Shown piece after piece: positions 37,901 through 49,463 of a stretch of 64,000 nucleotides of DNA. A program made the position numbers and the translations under genes. The notes beneath the pieces were generated by a model, which saw nothing but the letters and a program-made list of their open reading frames with translations, was not told where the DNA came from and ran no database searches. Source of the stretch: Megalopta genalis (Eukaryota > Arthropoda > Insecta > Hymenoptera > Halictidae); the NCBI RefSeq assembly GCF_051020955.1, contig NC_135018.1:10369439-10433438 (forward strand). The letters are read 5' to 3'. How positions within the stretch are numbered: the first letter of the stretch is position 1; each line of letters begins with the position of its first letter.

Positions 37901-40900
37901 TTTTGCGTACAGTGAACCAGTTTCCACAAATGGGAAATTCGTCTTAGGTTGACCGTTCCCTAATTTCGGACAGCATGTCTTTCCCTATTACCGGATATTT
38001 GTTATCTCCTTATAAGGAATGGGTCCAAGAAAAAGAAGATTAAAAGAATACTAATGAATGTAAGAAAAAATTTGAAAGAAAGATTGGGAAGACTGGGAAG
38101 GCTGGGGGAGATGAAGGAAGCTAGACAATTGAATCCCCAAAACACAACAAGAAGAAGACCTTGCAATTTTTCGATGACGAGTGTTCAGAGTACTATGTAC
38201 GCGACCATTGTCAATTATTTTGAACTTCTCATAAACTATATCACGAATCTTTGCTGTGCACAGTAACAGGCATCGTTTGCTGTGTTTTTTAACATTTTCC
38301 TTATTTTGCTCTTTTAATTTCAAATTCTAGTCGTGTTAACTTGAAAACCATGCACGGTAAAACGAGTAAAACATCACGTTTTCTTATTTCTTTAAACAAA
38401 ATCTGAAGCGTCTGGTAATAGGCGAACTCCCCCTAATTGTTTACAGGGCGCAAAGGCTAATCGACCCTGTCCGTTTTCAAGCAAATATGTATTCCTAGCT
38501 ACTCTCGAAAGTAGCTCTCACGCTTTGCCTCGCGCGTCCTCTTTCGAGTAGTCTAATTCTCGAGAGTAAAAGCGATCGCTGTTGGAGAGTAGCTACGGAT
38601 CGTGTTTATCTGTGACTGCTGTTCCAGTTTTCTATGAACGATGCTCTACGTGCACAGACTCCGATTCGATGGAAATTGATTTCCTCCGTGACTGGGGAGA
38701 AGAATGTCCTCGGGAAATCTCGGCGTCTCGGTTCGAGTCTAATCGTTGCGGGATGTGTCTTCTGGAGCTTGAAATTTGCGTCCCTTTCTGTTTTGTTCCG
38801 GGTTTTCTACGTCTGCTGGTTCCACCCCTTTCCTCTGCTGGTGTGATCTATTACATTGGAGCTAACATCTATTTCATCGATGTTGCGTACTTCGAATGCC
38901 AGTGACTCGGAGTGATAGGAAAACAAATTTTTCATGGGATCTTCGTCGCAAAATGACACATTTCGTAACAAATATTATTGCACCTTCGAGTTACTTTTAA
39001 TTGATAGTAATAGATACATATATCTCGCGTTAAAAAAAATTAAAGTCATAAAATCACAGATCAATCTTCCTAATAATAGCAGAATAATATACTCTGAAAC
39101 TTGAAAATATTATCAAGTTGACACTAGGAACAGACGAGGATTCAAATTGGCTGGTTCTTTACCAGTTTCGACTGGATTGTACTGTTTCCTCCGTAACATC
39201 TCTAGACCAGAGACAGACAGCGGGACACTAGGAAGCAGGAATCGCTATTTGGCTCCGCCCATATTGGCTGGCAACTAGAAGCAGTGCGACGATTGGTTGC
39301 GCCAGCCGTAAAATGGTGGGGATGGATACTCCAGAAGGCAACGATACAGTGAAAAAGCTACACCACGGGCCAGAATTGCCGTGGAGGTCACGAAACATGT
39401 ATAAACGAGAGTTTCAACACATGATGAAACAAAACAGTTCAAGGAGCAAATGCGACATTATTTGGGTCTCTGTGGGCACGAGACAATCTTTCGAATACAG
39501 AAAAAATAAGATGTTTACTATTTTACATGGAGATCGATTTTCTTGTTCCGGAGGGGTGGAAATCGCCTAGCGAAGTAGGGATTGTTATTAACGATTTACA
39601 TTTGGAAAACCCTAAAGATAAAATTTATGAATTAAGGATTGTGTATTGTTCTTGTCACGAATACGAAAGATTTGCATTGGCAACGCACGGACAAGAAGCG
39701 CGTGTGCAACACACATACATATCAAAGTCACGTTTGCATTCGTATATTTCAAGCGCACCTCGCATAAATGGATATTAGCACGTAAAGTGATATGCGACTG
39801 AAATTTCTGTTTAATCAGAAAGTTACACGAGCAAATCCATAGATAACAATGTAAAGCAAAAAGTCTTCACGACAAACAAATGCTATTTACGGCCTGTGGG
39901 CGTCATGAAGCATACAAGTATATTGAGTCACGTGGGCGTGGGTGTACAGAATATTGATCGACATAGAGCAAATAAAATATAGAAAGTAGCGTGACGAATT
40001 TCTCTCGCAGCCCCATAAACCATTTTCTTCACAATTATTACAATCATTCCACAACAAATGTGTCTGCTTCCTTTTATATTTTGAAAAGATGAAATACAAA
40101 AACTTAACCGCAAGCGTTCCGTTTTTATGCATCGCTATATGTATATATACATATTGCCCGGATTAAGCAAAAGCTAGCGTCGGAATCAAGTTTCCGTATT
40201 TCCCCTTCCAAAAAATACGAAACGAGGATCGCATTGCCTACAAGACGATCCGAGTGTTGCGCCACGGTAGCAAACAGGTTAATAGATAGCACGAAAATAG
40301 ATAATCGGTGACAAAACAACACTCTTGTTGATCAATAAACGAGCCCCGGGTGTACGAACAAAAAAGATGGATGTACCTGTTCGATCATTGGGAGGGAGTA
40401 GTTCCGGCGCCGCGCACCGTTTCGATCTAGACTCTGGATTCTATACCGTCGTGTCAACCCTTAAAAACGGGACGTCATCGATCCAGGCCGGCTGACCGAT
40501 GCTAATTACGGTGACGTCAAATCAGTCGTGGATCGACGCATATCGTGCGCGGGCTGCCGCAGAGAAGAGGGCGTCTCTCGAGCACGCGCGAATAGTGGAA
40601 TCGATAACGCGTCGAATGAGTCGACGTCGACGGAGCTCTAGGGCGGAATAGAAAGAGAAAGAGTAGGAAACGGGGGAACCGGGAAGCACGGGAAGACAGT
40701 GGACTCTGATGCAGATGCAGCCGGTCAGGATTTTGCTATGGCCCTCACGCACCGGGTGTCACAAAAATAGGGAGCGGAGTAACCACTCTAATAGAAAAAT
40801 CGGTTCGACGTGGAGCATGCTGGTCTTACGTGGAATAAACACACGTTACGTAATATCTTGGATATTTTGCAAATGGTACGTTGTCAAGCCTTGTGCAAAC

Positions 40901-43900
40901 AGCTTTTATAAACGAATTGATCAGGTGGGATTGGGTGGAAGCTGATTGATTCGTTTGAGATGAATTCTAAAGCTTTAGGGAAAATGAAAATTGTATGAAG
41001 TGATCTGCAAGGAAGAGAAGCTAAACACACACAAAAATATGTTCTGCACTAATACAAATAGAATGGACAAATAGAACAAGACGAATTCAATTGCAACGTG
41101 CACAACGAATAAACTTTTGATAATATAAAGTGTAATCATTTAAACGCGTATGTAAACATTGATAGTCGATCGACGATTGAAAGGAATGAAAGATTGAAAT
41201 ATTAATGCCCATAAATCATAATAGACGGTATCCCTGGTCAACTACAAGAGAAAATGAAACAATTAAAAACATTTTACAAAATATTTTAAACGATCGGCGT
41301 TGTTATAGGAACAAAGTAAAGATCTATTTCTCCCTTCAACAATTTTAACAAGTTGGGAAGAATACATGGACATTTCTCAACTGTTTCAAGTGTTTGTCGT
41401 AAATGCATAAAATCTGCAATTTCAATAATGATGATAGCGATGTTAACGTAGTTTAAAGTTTCTAGGATATATATACCGATTTTGCAGGTTGGTTATTAAC
41501 AACTTTAAAACGCTGCCGTGTTCGTTACACGTAAAGGGAGGAAAATTAAAAGGGAAATCAATATTGAATTTGGCGATGCGTAAAATCGCAACAACAGCTG
41601 ACGGCGAGAGTCAGCTTCGTGCTAAATATGTTTTCGGGTTGCATTGAAATAACAGGCCCTGTTTTTGCAGACAATTCTCTGAAGTCAGATTATCCGAAAT
41701 CGTCAACAACACTTAACTTTGAAACCGGAAAGGGAACGGGAACATGCGCACGTAGCGGAAAACACGAGTATACTAATTGTACTGAGGGACATACAGTGAC
41801 TGTATGACTAATATTCGGACACTTTTTAAAATGCTTAGATGATAGAGGGACTAGTATACTAGGCAATGACTAAACTATTTCGTTATAATTTTGCTGTACT
41901 CCGAATGAGAAAACAAAATAGAAGACTCTCGTTTTTTAACTTTTTTATCTAAGTCTATAACGAAAATTTTTAAAAATGCGTTTTGTAGATCTCAGTAAGT
42001 TATATGCATGCTAAAAATTTCATCGAAATCGCCTAACGCAAAGTCAAGTTACAAGCGTTAAAAGATTGTACAAACTGAAAATTTCTCACACTTATTGGCC
42101 GAAAGTGTCAAAAATCGGAACGAAACTGCGATTTTTGCGATCTTTAATTGTTTACAGCTCATACCAAGGTCATCCCATTCCGGGAAAATTTGTATTCGTT
42201 TTTTATTTTCTTTTGTCATTCTAAGTAATAGCAAAATTTTAAAAAAGCATTCTAGTTATGGTCTAGTAGACTGGTCGCTCCATCATCTAAAAAAAATTAA
42301 AGTCTTTTAGTCCAGTTCTAAAAAAATTATTGCGTTTTGAAAAGTGTCCGAACATTAACAGGAATCATATTATAATACAACTTCTTCAACCTTTCGATAG
42401 CGGAAAATCGATCACTTTCAGAACACCGTCAGCAAGTTCAGTGGGAGTGGGTTCTTGTCGATCGCAACAGCGTCGACGTCTTAGTTTTGCGCGAATTTAG
42501 TAAGGTAATAGGGTAATAAAAGATGCAAAAAGAACTCAAATATAAAAACTCAAAATTTACAAAGTTGATAAAAGTAAAAGTAAATAACGATACTCACTTG
42601 GTCGGTTGGACCTCGCAAATACTTTCGCAATTATTTCAACGACCTCTGTCTTCGGTAATTTGTTTTGCCGAAAATAATCGGGAATGAGAGAAAAACAGAG
42701 AATCTCGTTGACGCGATTAACAAAACAAGATCGACGACACAAAGAAATGAAACAAACAAAGCGTTATTGTCACTGTCGGACACGCGCAGAAACATAGCAC
42801 GTTGCATGAAATTTTTATCGCGTTAATAATGGCCGAAGCGTGTTTTCCATGCGCGCAAGGAATACTAATTAATAGCGGAGAAGTATTTGCAGATTACGAT
42901 ATTCGCGGCGGCGGTGCACAGCGCCACAATGCGGCGCGGCGCGCCAGTATGAATGGAGGGTGCGTGTGCACGTGTGTCTTCAATAATGTTCGAATCAGGT
43001 TTAATATGTACTCATGAATATTGCTAGTTTCCTGTGGGACTTATTAGATTCCTTCTTAACGAGACACCGTTCCATTGTCTTCCGTACACGCTTGCGTACG
43101 CTAATTAAACAACCCGTGGATGCTCGTGCGACCTTAGGTATTTTTAAACCGTTTCGAAACAACAATAAACAGAAATTCATTTCCTCCTTCAACGCTCGAA
43201 CGATCATATGTATAAGTAAGCTTAGTATCATTTATAATCTTATTTATCAATTTGTTCAATGTATCTTTTGAAGTACTGCTTCTGGACATGTTAGTTTTTC
43301 TATCAACATTAATCAAACATGTGAAAGTTGAAATTGATTGCCAGAAACTATATTTATACTCTGACAAATGGAGCCAAGTCCCGCTGTACGCGTGTTAAAG
43401 GTTTTACCAAGTTGACCGAAACATTTTATTCAGACATTCATTCTATTATGCATATTTACAATTGACCTGTTGGCAATAGACTGCCAGAAGGGGTTGACAA
43501 AAGAACGCACGCCGTCCGCTTAGTATGCGACGTAGATATTAATTGCAGCAAGGTCTAGCGAGATTCTTGTCCTCAGACTTAATAGATTCCGTGACAGAAG
43601 AAATGTATTTTTCACCGGGGCTGGTTCTTGTGAAGCAGCATTTATATATCTCGATTTGCATCGGCAACCAGTGCTTACAACTTGCAAATTGTAAGACGTA
43701 AAAACGATCGATTCGCGCGCTACACGGATAATTGCAGTAGCAATGGAAGAGAAACGCGATACTATTTAGTCGCTTGAATCGAAGCGACGTTTCCGATTTT
43801 GTAACTGCCACGAAAACGAAGATGCATACTTGAACGACTTAAAAACGAAAACGAAACTCAAATCTTCCTTTATCGTCCGCCTTTTCTACGGAGTCCTCGA

Positions 43901-46624
43901 CTTGCAATCGCGAAAGAGGCAAACACCTTGCACCTTTAGCTCTGTTACGATTTATTATTTCAAAGATATATAAATGGCTGGATTTTCAATTACGCACAAT
44001 ATCTAAAATTGCCGTGTACTTCATCTAATTCTATTCTCTCGTTTCAAACAAAGACCATCACACATACCAAGTCGATATTACAGGGATCGATTACTTTCTC
44101 CAACAAGCTCGAAATAGAATTCCAAGGAGGACGAATTCTTTAGTTTGAGTGAAATAGTGTACCAATCGGGATCGGATTTTACGAAATGTTGAATTGTGAT
44201 ATAGAACTGCCAGACCCCCGTCGAAACAATGGTTTTTCTAGACTCTTTACTTTAAAATGATTGAAATCGTAAAAATTTCCTTGAATGTATCCGATCGGAT
44301 GTACCCGTAATTTGGAAGAAAAAAAAATTGAATACGGACTAGTAACTTTTATACAAGGTAGTAAAACTGATCTAGTGACAACAACTACTAAGGCTTCCAG
44401 GTCAACAGCTGACATCATCGAATAAACACACTATTTGGCCGGCGCGGCGTGGCGATTCTCGGGATTAGCACGTTCGCTGTGCTTTTGGTATCGACTCGTG
44501 AACAATCCCGTGGCAACAGTTATTGAGAAATTTCCATAACGGTGCGGCCTGGCAGAATCGCCGCGGTATTATCCGCAAGAAATGTTCTCCGGCGAGATCG
44601 CATTAACTTCAGCCGAATACGCGAGAACAAAAGACGGTTGCGTACTCGTCACTTTCCTTTTCCTTGATTTCGAAGCGATCGCAGATCGCAGTTCGCAGCC
44701 AAGGATGGGATCAAGACTGTCCCGATCCCGATAGAATCTCGGACGAGATGTTCGACAATCATGTGACCCTATCATTGGGAACAGACAATGTTCACGCATT
44801 TCTGCATAAGGCAATGCATACGTAGAATCGGGGTACGTTCTGAAAATGATTCGCAGTTGAGAAATCGTTCCGCTCTGCTTCAATCTAATATAATAGTTTA
44901 ATAAATAGTTTAATAATAATTTTTCTTATTATTTTGTAATAGTTAACCCTGAAGAAACAAGAATAATAGAGTTTAATAAAGGAATATCATACGGGTTAAA
45001 TATGCATAATAATTGATTTTGAAGGTCAAATTCTTCTAATTTCAATATTCGGTTAAGTAGAGTCACGAACGTACATTCAACAAAATAATTCAGAGATGAT
45101 ACATCAAATTATTCTGAAATAACATCCCGTCATCATTGGTATAATGAAATTAATAATGTCGTAAGATTAAACATGAGTAAATGTGTATATGAGAAAAATA
45201 ATATCAAACAGTTGTTCTTAATAATAAATTTATAATATTAAAAGATAAGATTACTGATCAAGGGCTAGGAGTTACTAAATGGAAAAAATGGTTTAAATTT
45301 GTCATAATTAATATATTTTGAAATTGTTTTATATTTTAAATTGAATTGAAACTGATCGTTCAAGGTAATTTTGCACAATAATCGAAAGTGAAATAGTAAT
45401 TGATTTCCAACCATGAACCTCGAATGATACAATCTGATCATTTTCTTTTTGTTGGGCTTGTTACTTAAAAAAGCATATTTTTATTATTTTTTTTCTTTCG
45501 TTTTGATTTATACGAAACGATCTTCGATAATAGGATTTTCTACGAGGACTCGTGATATAGCGATCACATCTAGTGAAAATAAATCGCCGCCAAATCAACA
45601 ATACTGGAAGAACGTGTTAGATTTCTAACTATTATCGCGTTGTCGCGTTTTTTGCCGAATCGAGCAGCGTTGATCAACCTGTTCGAAGAGTGAGAAAGCG
45701 GTGTAGCCTGAGGATGTGCCTACGAATGAATTAGCAAATGCTCGCCGCTTGATGCAATTCCAACTTCATGAATATATATAACATTATAAATGCGTGTATG
45801 CTCGTCTCAACTCGCGCATACGACGGAACAGATCGATTCGAAGTCATTTAGTATTTTCAATTACATTATTTCGAAACCGAGCGGATCCAACCGTGTCTTA
45901 TTTCACTGTCGGATCCGATCACTTAATTCTGCCATTTTCTCGGCCCGTAAATATCTCTTCTTTCTTATCGATCAATAAAAGAACTTTCTCGGATTTGTTG
46001 CTATTACATTACGGCTAATCTTATAAGTGTCTAAATACTATCTACAGTGAAATGTACACAGTGGATTGCAAGTATGATACTTCCAGAAAGCATATTATCT
46101 TTCATGTTAATTTGAATTCAATAATTTCTCTCGTAAGGACAATTGGTTCTCCTCGATTTCAATTTTCATGAAACAGTAAGTAGAAAAGGAATGCAGTGAT
46201 GCAATCGCCGAACGTGTACACTGCTTCCTCTGAAGCATTGGTCACAAATCCTACATTTCATCTGGCTATCGATGAAACTTGAATTTTAAAAAGTTCAAGC
46301 ATCTTTCGAACGATCGATGTTCGAAAACTGGTTTGCAATATTGTTTCTAGTCGGTCCAAGAAAGTCTTGAATTTGAAGCAAACCGTATGACTCAGACATG
46401 AGTCACCCGATTATTCCTTTACATTTAAAAATGAATTGCTATGTTGAGTCTTGAATCATTCAATCTTATGCCACTGAATAAATTACTTGAATTTTGCGCT
46501 TTTCTGTCTTTGCAGTTGCTGGCACAACGGCCAAGCGTCAAACGGTTGTTTCGTTATTGAAAATAAAGGAAAGCAGTGAAACTTACAACTCCTCCCTCTG
46601 ACGTTGAGACAGCACCATTTTCAT
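25971..46624 (-). CDS. Lis-1: LIS1 (PAFAH1B1), dynein regulator, complete
   Basis: Coding exons (high to low): 46624-46587, 28874-28721, 28597-28391, 27754-27344, 26864-26516, 26044-25971. All have GT-AG junctions and consistent phases, giving 410 aa, the length of human LIS1. The first exon encodes MKMVLSQRQREEL and was found by matching the known N-terminus. Order: LisH dimerisation motif (about 7-39, KAIADYLSTNGY), a coiled coil (about 55-85), then seven WD40 repeats (about 105-410) with the usual GH...D...WD signatures, ending VWECR or IWECR. LIS1 binds cytoplasmic dynein with NudE/NudC and is needed for nuclear migration, mitosis and oogenesis. The gene shows no damage. The long first intron (28875-46586) is typical of regulatory-rich genes. 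Confidence 0.96.
31651..31679. other. perfect short hairpin
   Basis: TCTTGTTCCCTA, a 5-nt spacer, then TAGGGAACAAGA: 12-bp perfect arms. It is too short for a microRNA precursor. It could be a protein-binding palindrome or chance. Confidence 0.6.
32760..32885. repeat. AAT/AAAAT-rich simple repeat
   Basis: About 125 bp built almost only from AATAATA and AAAAT units. Confidence 0.85.
36590..36835. repeat. degenerate minisatellite, about 43-bp unit, five to six copies
   Basis: The phrase ATAGAAGTGAA (with variants ATAGGAGCGAA and ATGGAAGTGGA) recurs about every 43-44 bp, followed each time by a (C/T)(T/C)GAT-type segment and an AAATAAAT/AAATGAAT segment. Confidence 0.7.
41811..42355. mobile_element. 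Tc1/mariner-type MITE in Lis-1 intron 1
   Basis: The ends ATATTCGGACACTTTT and ATGTTCGGACACTTTT are inverted and flanked by TA. The 545-bp element is AT-rich without a transposase frame. Part of its interior matches 14765-14920. Confidence 0.75.
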
Positions 46625-46734
46625 GATCCTCGCTTGTGTTTGCTGGCTGATACTCAACAGTGATTCGAATGAGCGCGACTAGATTCGTCTCCAGTCAGCT
46701 CCAAGTTGGTTTAGTACCCAGTCATCGACATCGC
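46625..46734 (-). other. Lis-1: Lis-1 5'UTR exon segment
   Basis: Upstream of the ATG the minus strand runs 110 nt to a clear 3' splice site (CT-rich tract, TTTTCCCAG, then GCGATG), so at least one further non-coding exon must lie upstream. It contains a small uORF (46711-46731). Confidence 0.65.
46711..46731 (-). promoter_or_regulatory. upstream ORF in the Lis-1 leader
   Basis: ATG TCG ATG ACT GGG TAC TAA: a six-codon uORF with two in-frame ATGs, 86 nt before the Lis-1 start codon. It is expected to reduce translation of Lis-1 if included in the mature mRNA. Confidence 0.5.
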
Positions 46735-48189
46735 CTGGGAAAACAGAGAGAGAGAGAAAGAGAGAGAGAGATAGAGAGAGGGATAGAGTAAAAAATATTT
46801 CGCTGTACAGCAGAATGAAAACTTGTGCCGAGAGATTCGTAACGTTCAATTATAAAATTGCTGTCGCAACCGACCCCGGCGCGCACACGACAAGGAAAAT
46901 AAGAGCCAGAGAAAGGGCACCTACACGGTTTTCCTAAAGGAAATCAAAGTCACACGCGATTTCCTGCGCCGCGCACGATAGACGGCGGATCGGGTCGCTT
47001 AAAACATTTCCAGCGAAACAATTTCTTTGTGCATGCGATTGCAAAAAGGAACAACAACCGCCGGGGAATCGAATCGAATGCGTGAGAACGAACGGTCCCG
47101 AGCTATTTAATTGGTGTAACGTGCTCCCTAAATGCGACTTATTTTACTTTCTAACAGGCTTTTTTGCGAGTTTCAGAAAAACTACCACGGAGAAACATGG
47201 TCTGGGATCGGGATGCTTCTTCAGTTGATTTGAACTTCTGTGAATTTGAAACTGTATCTATTTGTCGAACAAGGCTCGGGTACAGGTTTCCGTACAGGTT
47301 CTTGCTGGACTGTAAAACAAGAATTTATGCGAAACAAGAATTTTCTGTGTCAAGTGCAAGAGCGTGTAATCGGTATCTCACATTTTCAATCGGTCGTATA
47401 TTCCATATCGATAGTTTCAAATTGTCTCGGTCGCTCGAGTCCTTTAACTTTCACTTGTGTGCATTAGATAAGCTATTTAATAGTTATATTTGTGTGCGGT
47501 TAACAATTTTAGCATTTGTAAACGTAAATATTTATAAAAACAAGTACTAATTTGTTCGTAGTAGGACAATTATAAATACTATACTAACTACTCAAATGTT
47601 CGTTAGAAGCAATTTTGTTCTACTCCTCCAATCGTAAACTAAAATACCCTCGGATTCAAATGAACCCGCAGATAAAACGCTGCACGAACGACGAGCATTC
47701 CTCCCCGAACGCGGAAATAACATTAAACTAATATATACCAAATGCAAAATGTCGAAGCAATAAAAGCGTTCATTTGTAAATAATATGCATCGAGACAGTA
47801 CGAAGTGTCATGGAACTGTGGTAAGTGGTCAGTTCCTCGGTGTAGTTGCGAAAGGTATAAGGCACCGAGCACAAAGCGGGAAAAACACACCGACAATGTG
47901 GCACAGTTATGTAAACCCGCGCGTTATTTGTAAATAACAGTCGGTCGTAATTCTCATCGTGTCTCTCACGGCAGGGCCTGTGTACAAGCCTCCATTCGAT
48001 CGGGACGACAACACGCAGCTACTAAAATATTCGGCAACCCTTGCAAAACCGTGTGTGTCCACGCAATTCCGTGAATGACATAACATTTGGCAAAACACGC
48101 GGTCAACAAAATAGCAAACGGTGTTGGCCGGTGATCTCGGTGACGGCTGTCAGAAAACACAGCTCGGATTGGCGAGACGGGATCCAAAT

Positions 48190-48275
48190 CAGCCAATTAG
48201 AGGCGGCGGGCCAGCGGCCGCCATCTTTTCCCGGCAAACCGTTCGACTTCGATCGATGCGACAGGAAAATGTTCC
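48190..48275 (-). promoter_or_regulatory. candidate Lis-1 promoter with YY1/pho-like motif
   Basis: On the minus strand the CpG-rich sequence reads GGGAAAAGATGGCGGCCGCTG, with an AAGATGGCGGC core of the kind found just downstream of TATA-less housekeeping start sites, and an ATTGGCTGA (CCAAT-type) motif next to it. A second, weaker AAAATGGCCGTAC motif lies near 50045. The choice between them cannot be settled by eye. Confidence 0.3.
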
Positions 48276-49378
48276 GAAAACCCGGGAGCCACGAGTTCGT
48301 TCGGAACGAAAACCGAAAACTGGAACCGAGCAACTGGAAGATCTGCGCGAAGAAATGCCGGGAGTAGACAGAACGGAACAGGACAGGACCTTGGCAATCG
48401 AAAAGGCGTGCTGCGTCGTCGCGACGCTTTATGACGACGTTCTCGGCGCGATGCGCCGCGCCGCGCCGTAATCGATAAACCGGCTGGTCGCCCACCCTCG
48501 TTGCCCGCGTACATTTCACCTTGCGGTGCATTCAAATATTCATGCCGGCCTTCTTCGTCCCACCACCCTGCTTCCCATTAATAAACCACGCGCAAACTAA
48601 TTCATACAACACCCGCATCATCTGGGAAATTCTTTTTCCACTTACTCCGTTCCCGTGTTGCAGCTACGACGTTTCCCCAAACACCGACTGTTTTCATGGA
48701 AATTAGTTTCGCGTGCTGTTGGACATACTAGAGCACCTAGATCGATAACAGCGGCGATAGCACTGTTTTGCATAAAACTGAGTTTCAAGGAGATAACGGG
48801 TCTGGTTATCCGAAAGTACTGTCTTAGTTCTTAAGTTTCCATATTTAATCTCTTTGAGCACTTCGAACAATCTGTTCAATGCGTGCTATAAGTACATTCG
48901 ATATTCATTCGTATTCGATTAATTCGTAACATTGAAAACAGGACGAGACGGTAAACCTCGAAACAATTGCTTCGATACAGATTAAATTTGAACGGAACCG
49001 TAACGACGCCATTGGTCCACCCAAAGGGGCGAAGTTATAGAAATTAGATAGGAAACGATTATTACACATTGTTTCACCTTTTTCCACTAATAAACTCGTG
49101 TAATAATCTTTGGAACTAGATAAGACTGGCGAGTCTGATACGGGGTTCGTTTCCACGAGATATTAATCGCGAATATTTCGCGAACGTTTCCGGGATCACG
49201 GGTACAGGTGAGCGACTGTTGGCCTGCCTGACCCCGCGCACGAAGATCTACCTGTGGCTTCCTTTTCTAATCTTATAAGCTGGCACGAGGAGTCGAGATC
49301 ACTGGCAATCTTAACAGCCGCGAAACACGTCGTCCGAGTTTATCTCGGTTCGCGCGTCGTAATAGAACACGGCGGGTC

Positions 49379-49463
49379 GAGACCGAGACTGAGACCAAGA
49401 CTGAGACCGAAACCGAGACCAAGACTGAGACCGAAACCGAGATCGAGACCGAGACCGAGACTG
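49379..49463. repeat. GAGACC/GAGACT hexamer array
   Basis: About 14 six-base units (GAGACC, GAGACT, AAGACT, GAAACC). It keeps frames open on both strands (Arg/Pro/Leu on plus, Arg/Ser/Trp on minus), so these are repeat artefacts, not genes. Confidence 0.9.

Larger units (their letters stand above)
28875..46586 (-). other. Lis-1 intron 1 (17.7 kb)
   Basis: No nested gene that I can support. It holds a small perfect hairpin (31651-31679), an AAT-rich tract (32760-32885), a 43-bp minisatellite (36590-36835), a Tc1-type MITE (41811-42355) and several copies of a TTTATGCATTTATG-type motif (29889, 32588, 35584, 36015, 41398). Longer open stretches at 34596-35024, 36771-37397, 38582-38905 and 39313-39778 have no recognisable domain. 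The interval 34.8-35.4 kb and the one around 37.1-37.5 kb are GC-richer and could be enhancers or unannotated exons. Confidence 0.6.

Noticed and set aside
38582..39778. Open plus-strand frames within Lis-1 intron 1
   Set aside because: No domain, no phase-matched splice sites, and composition like the surrounding intron.
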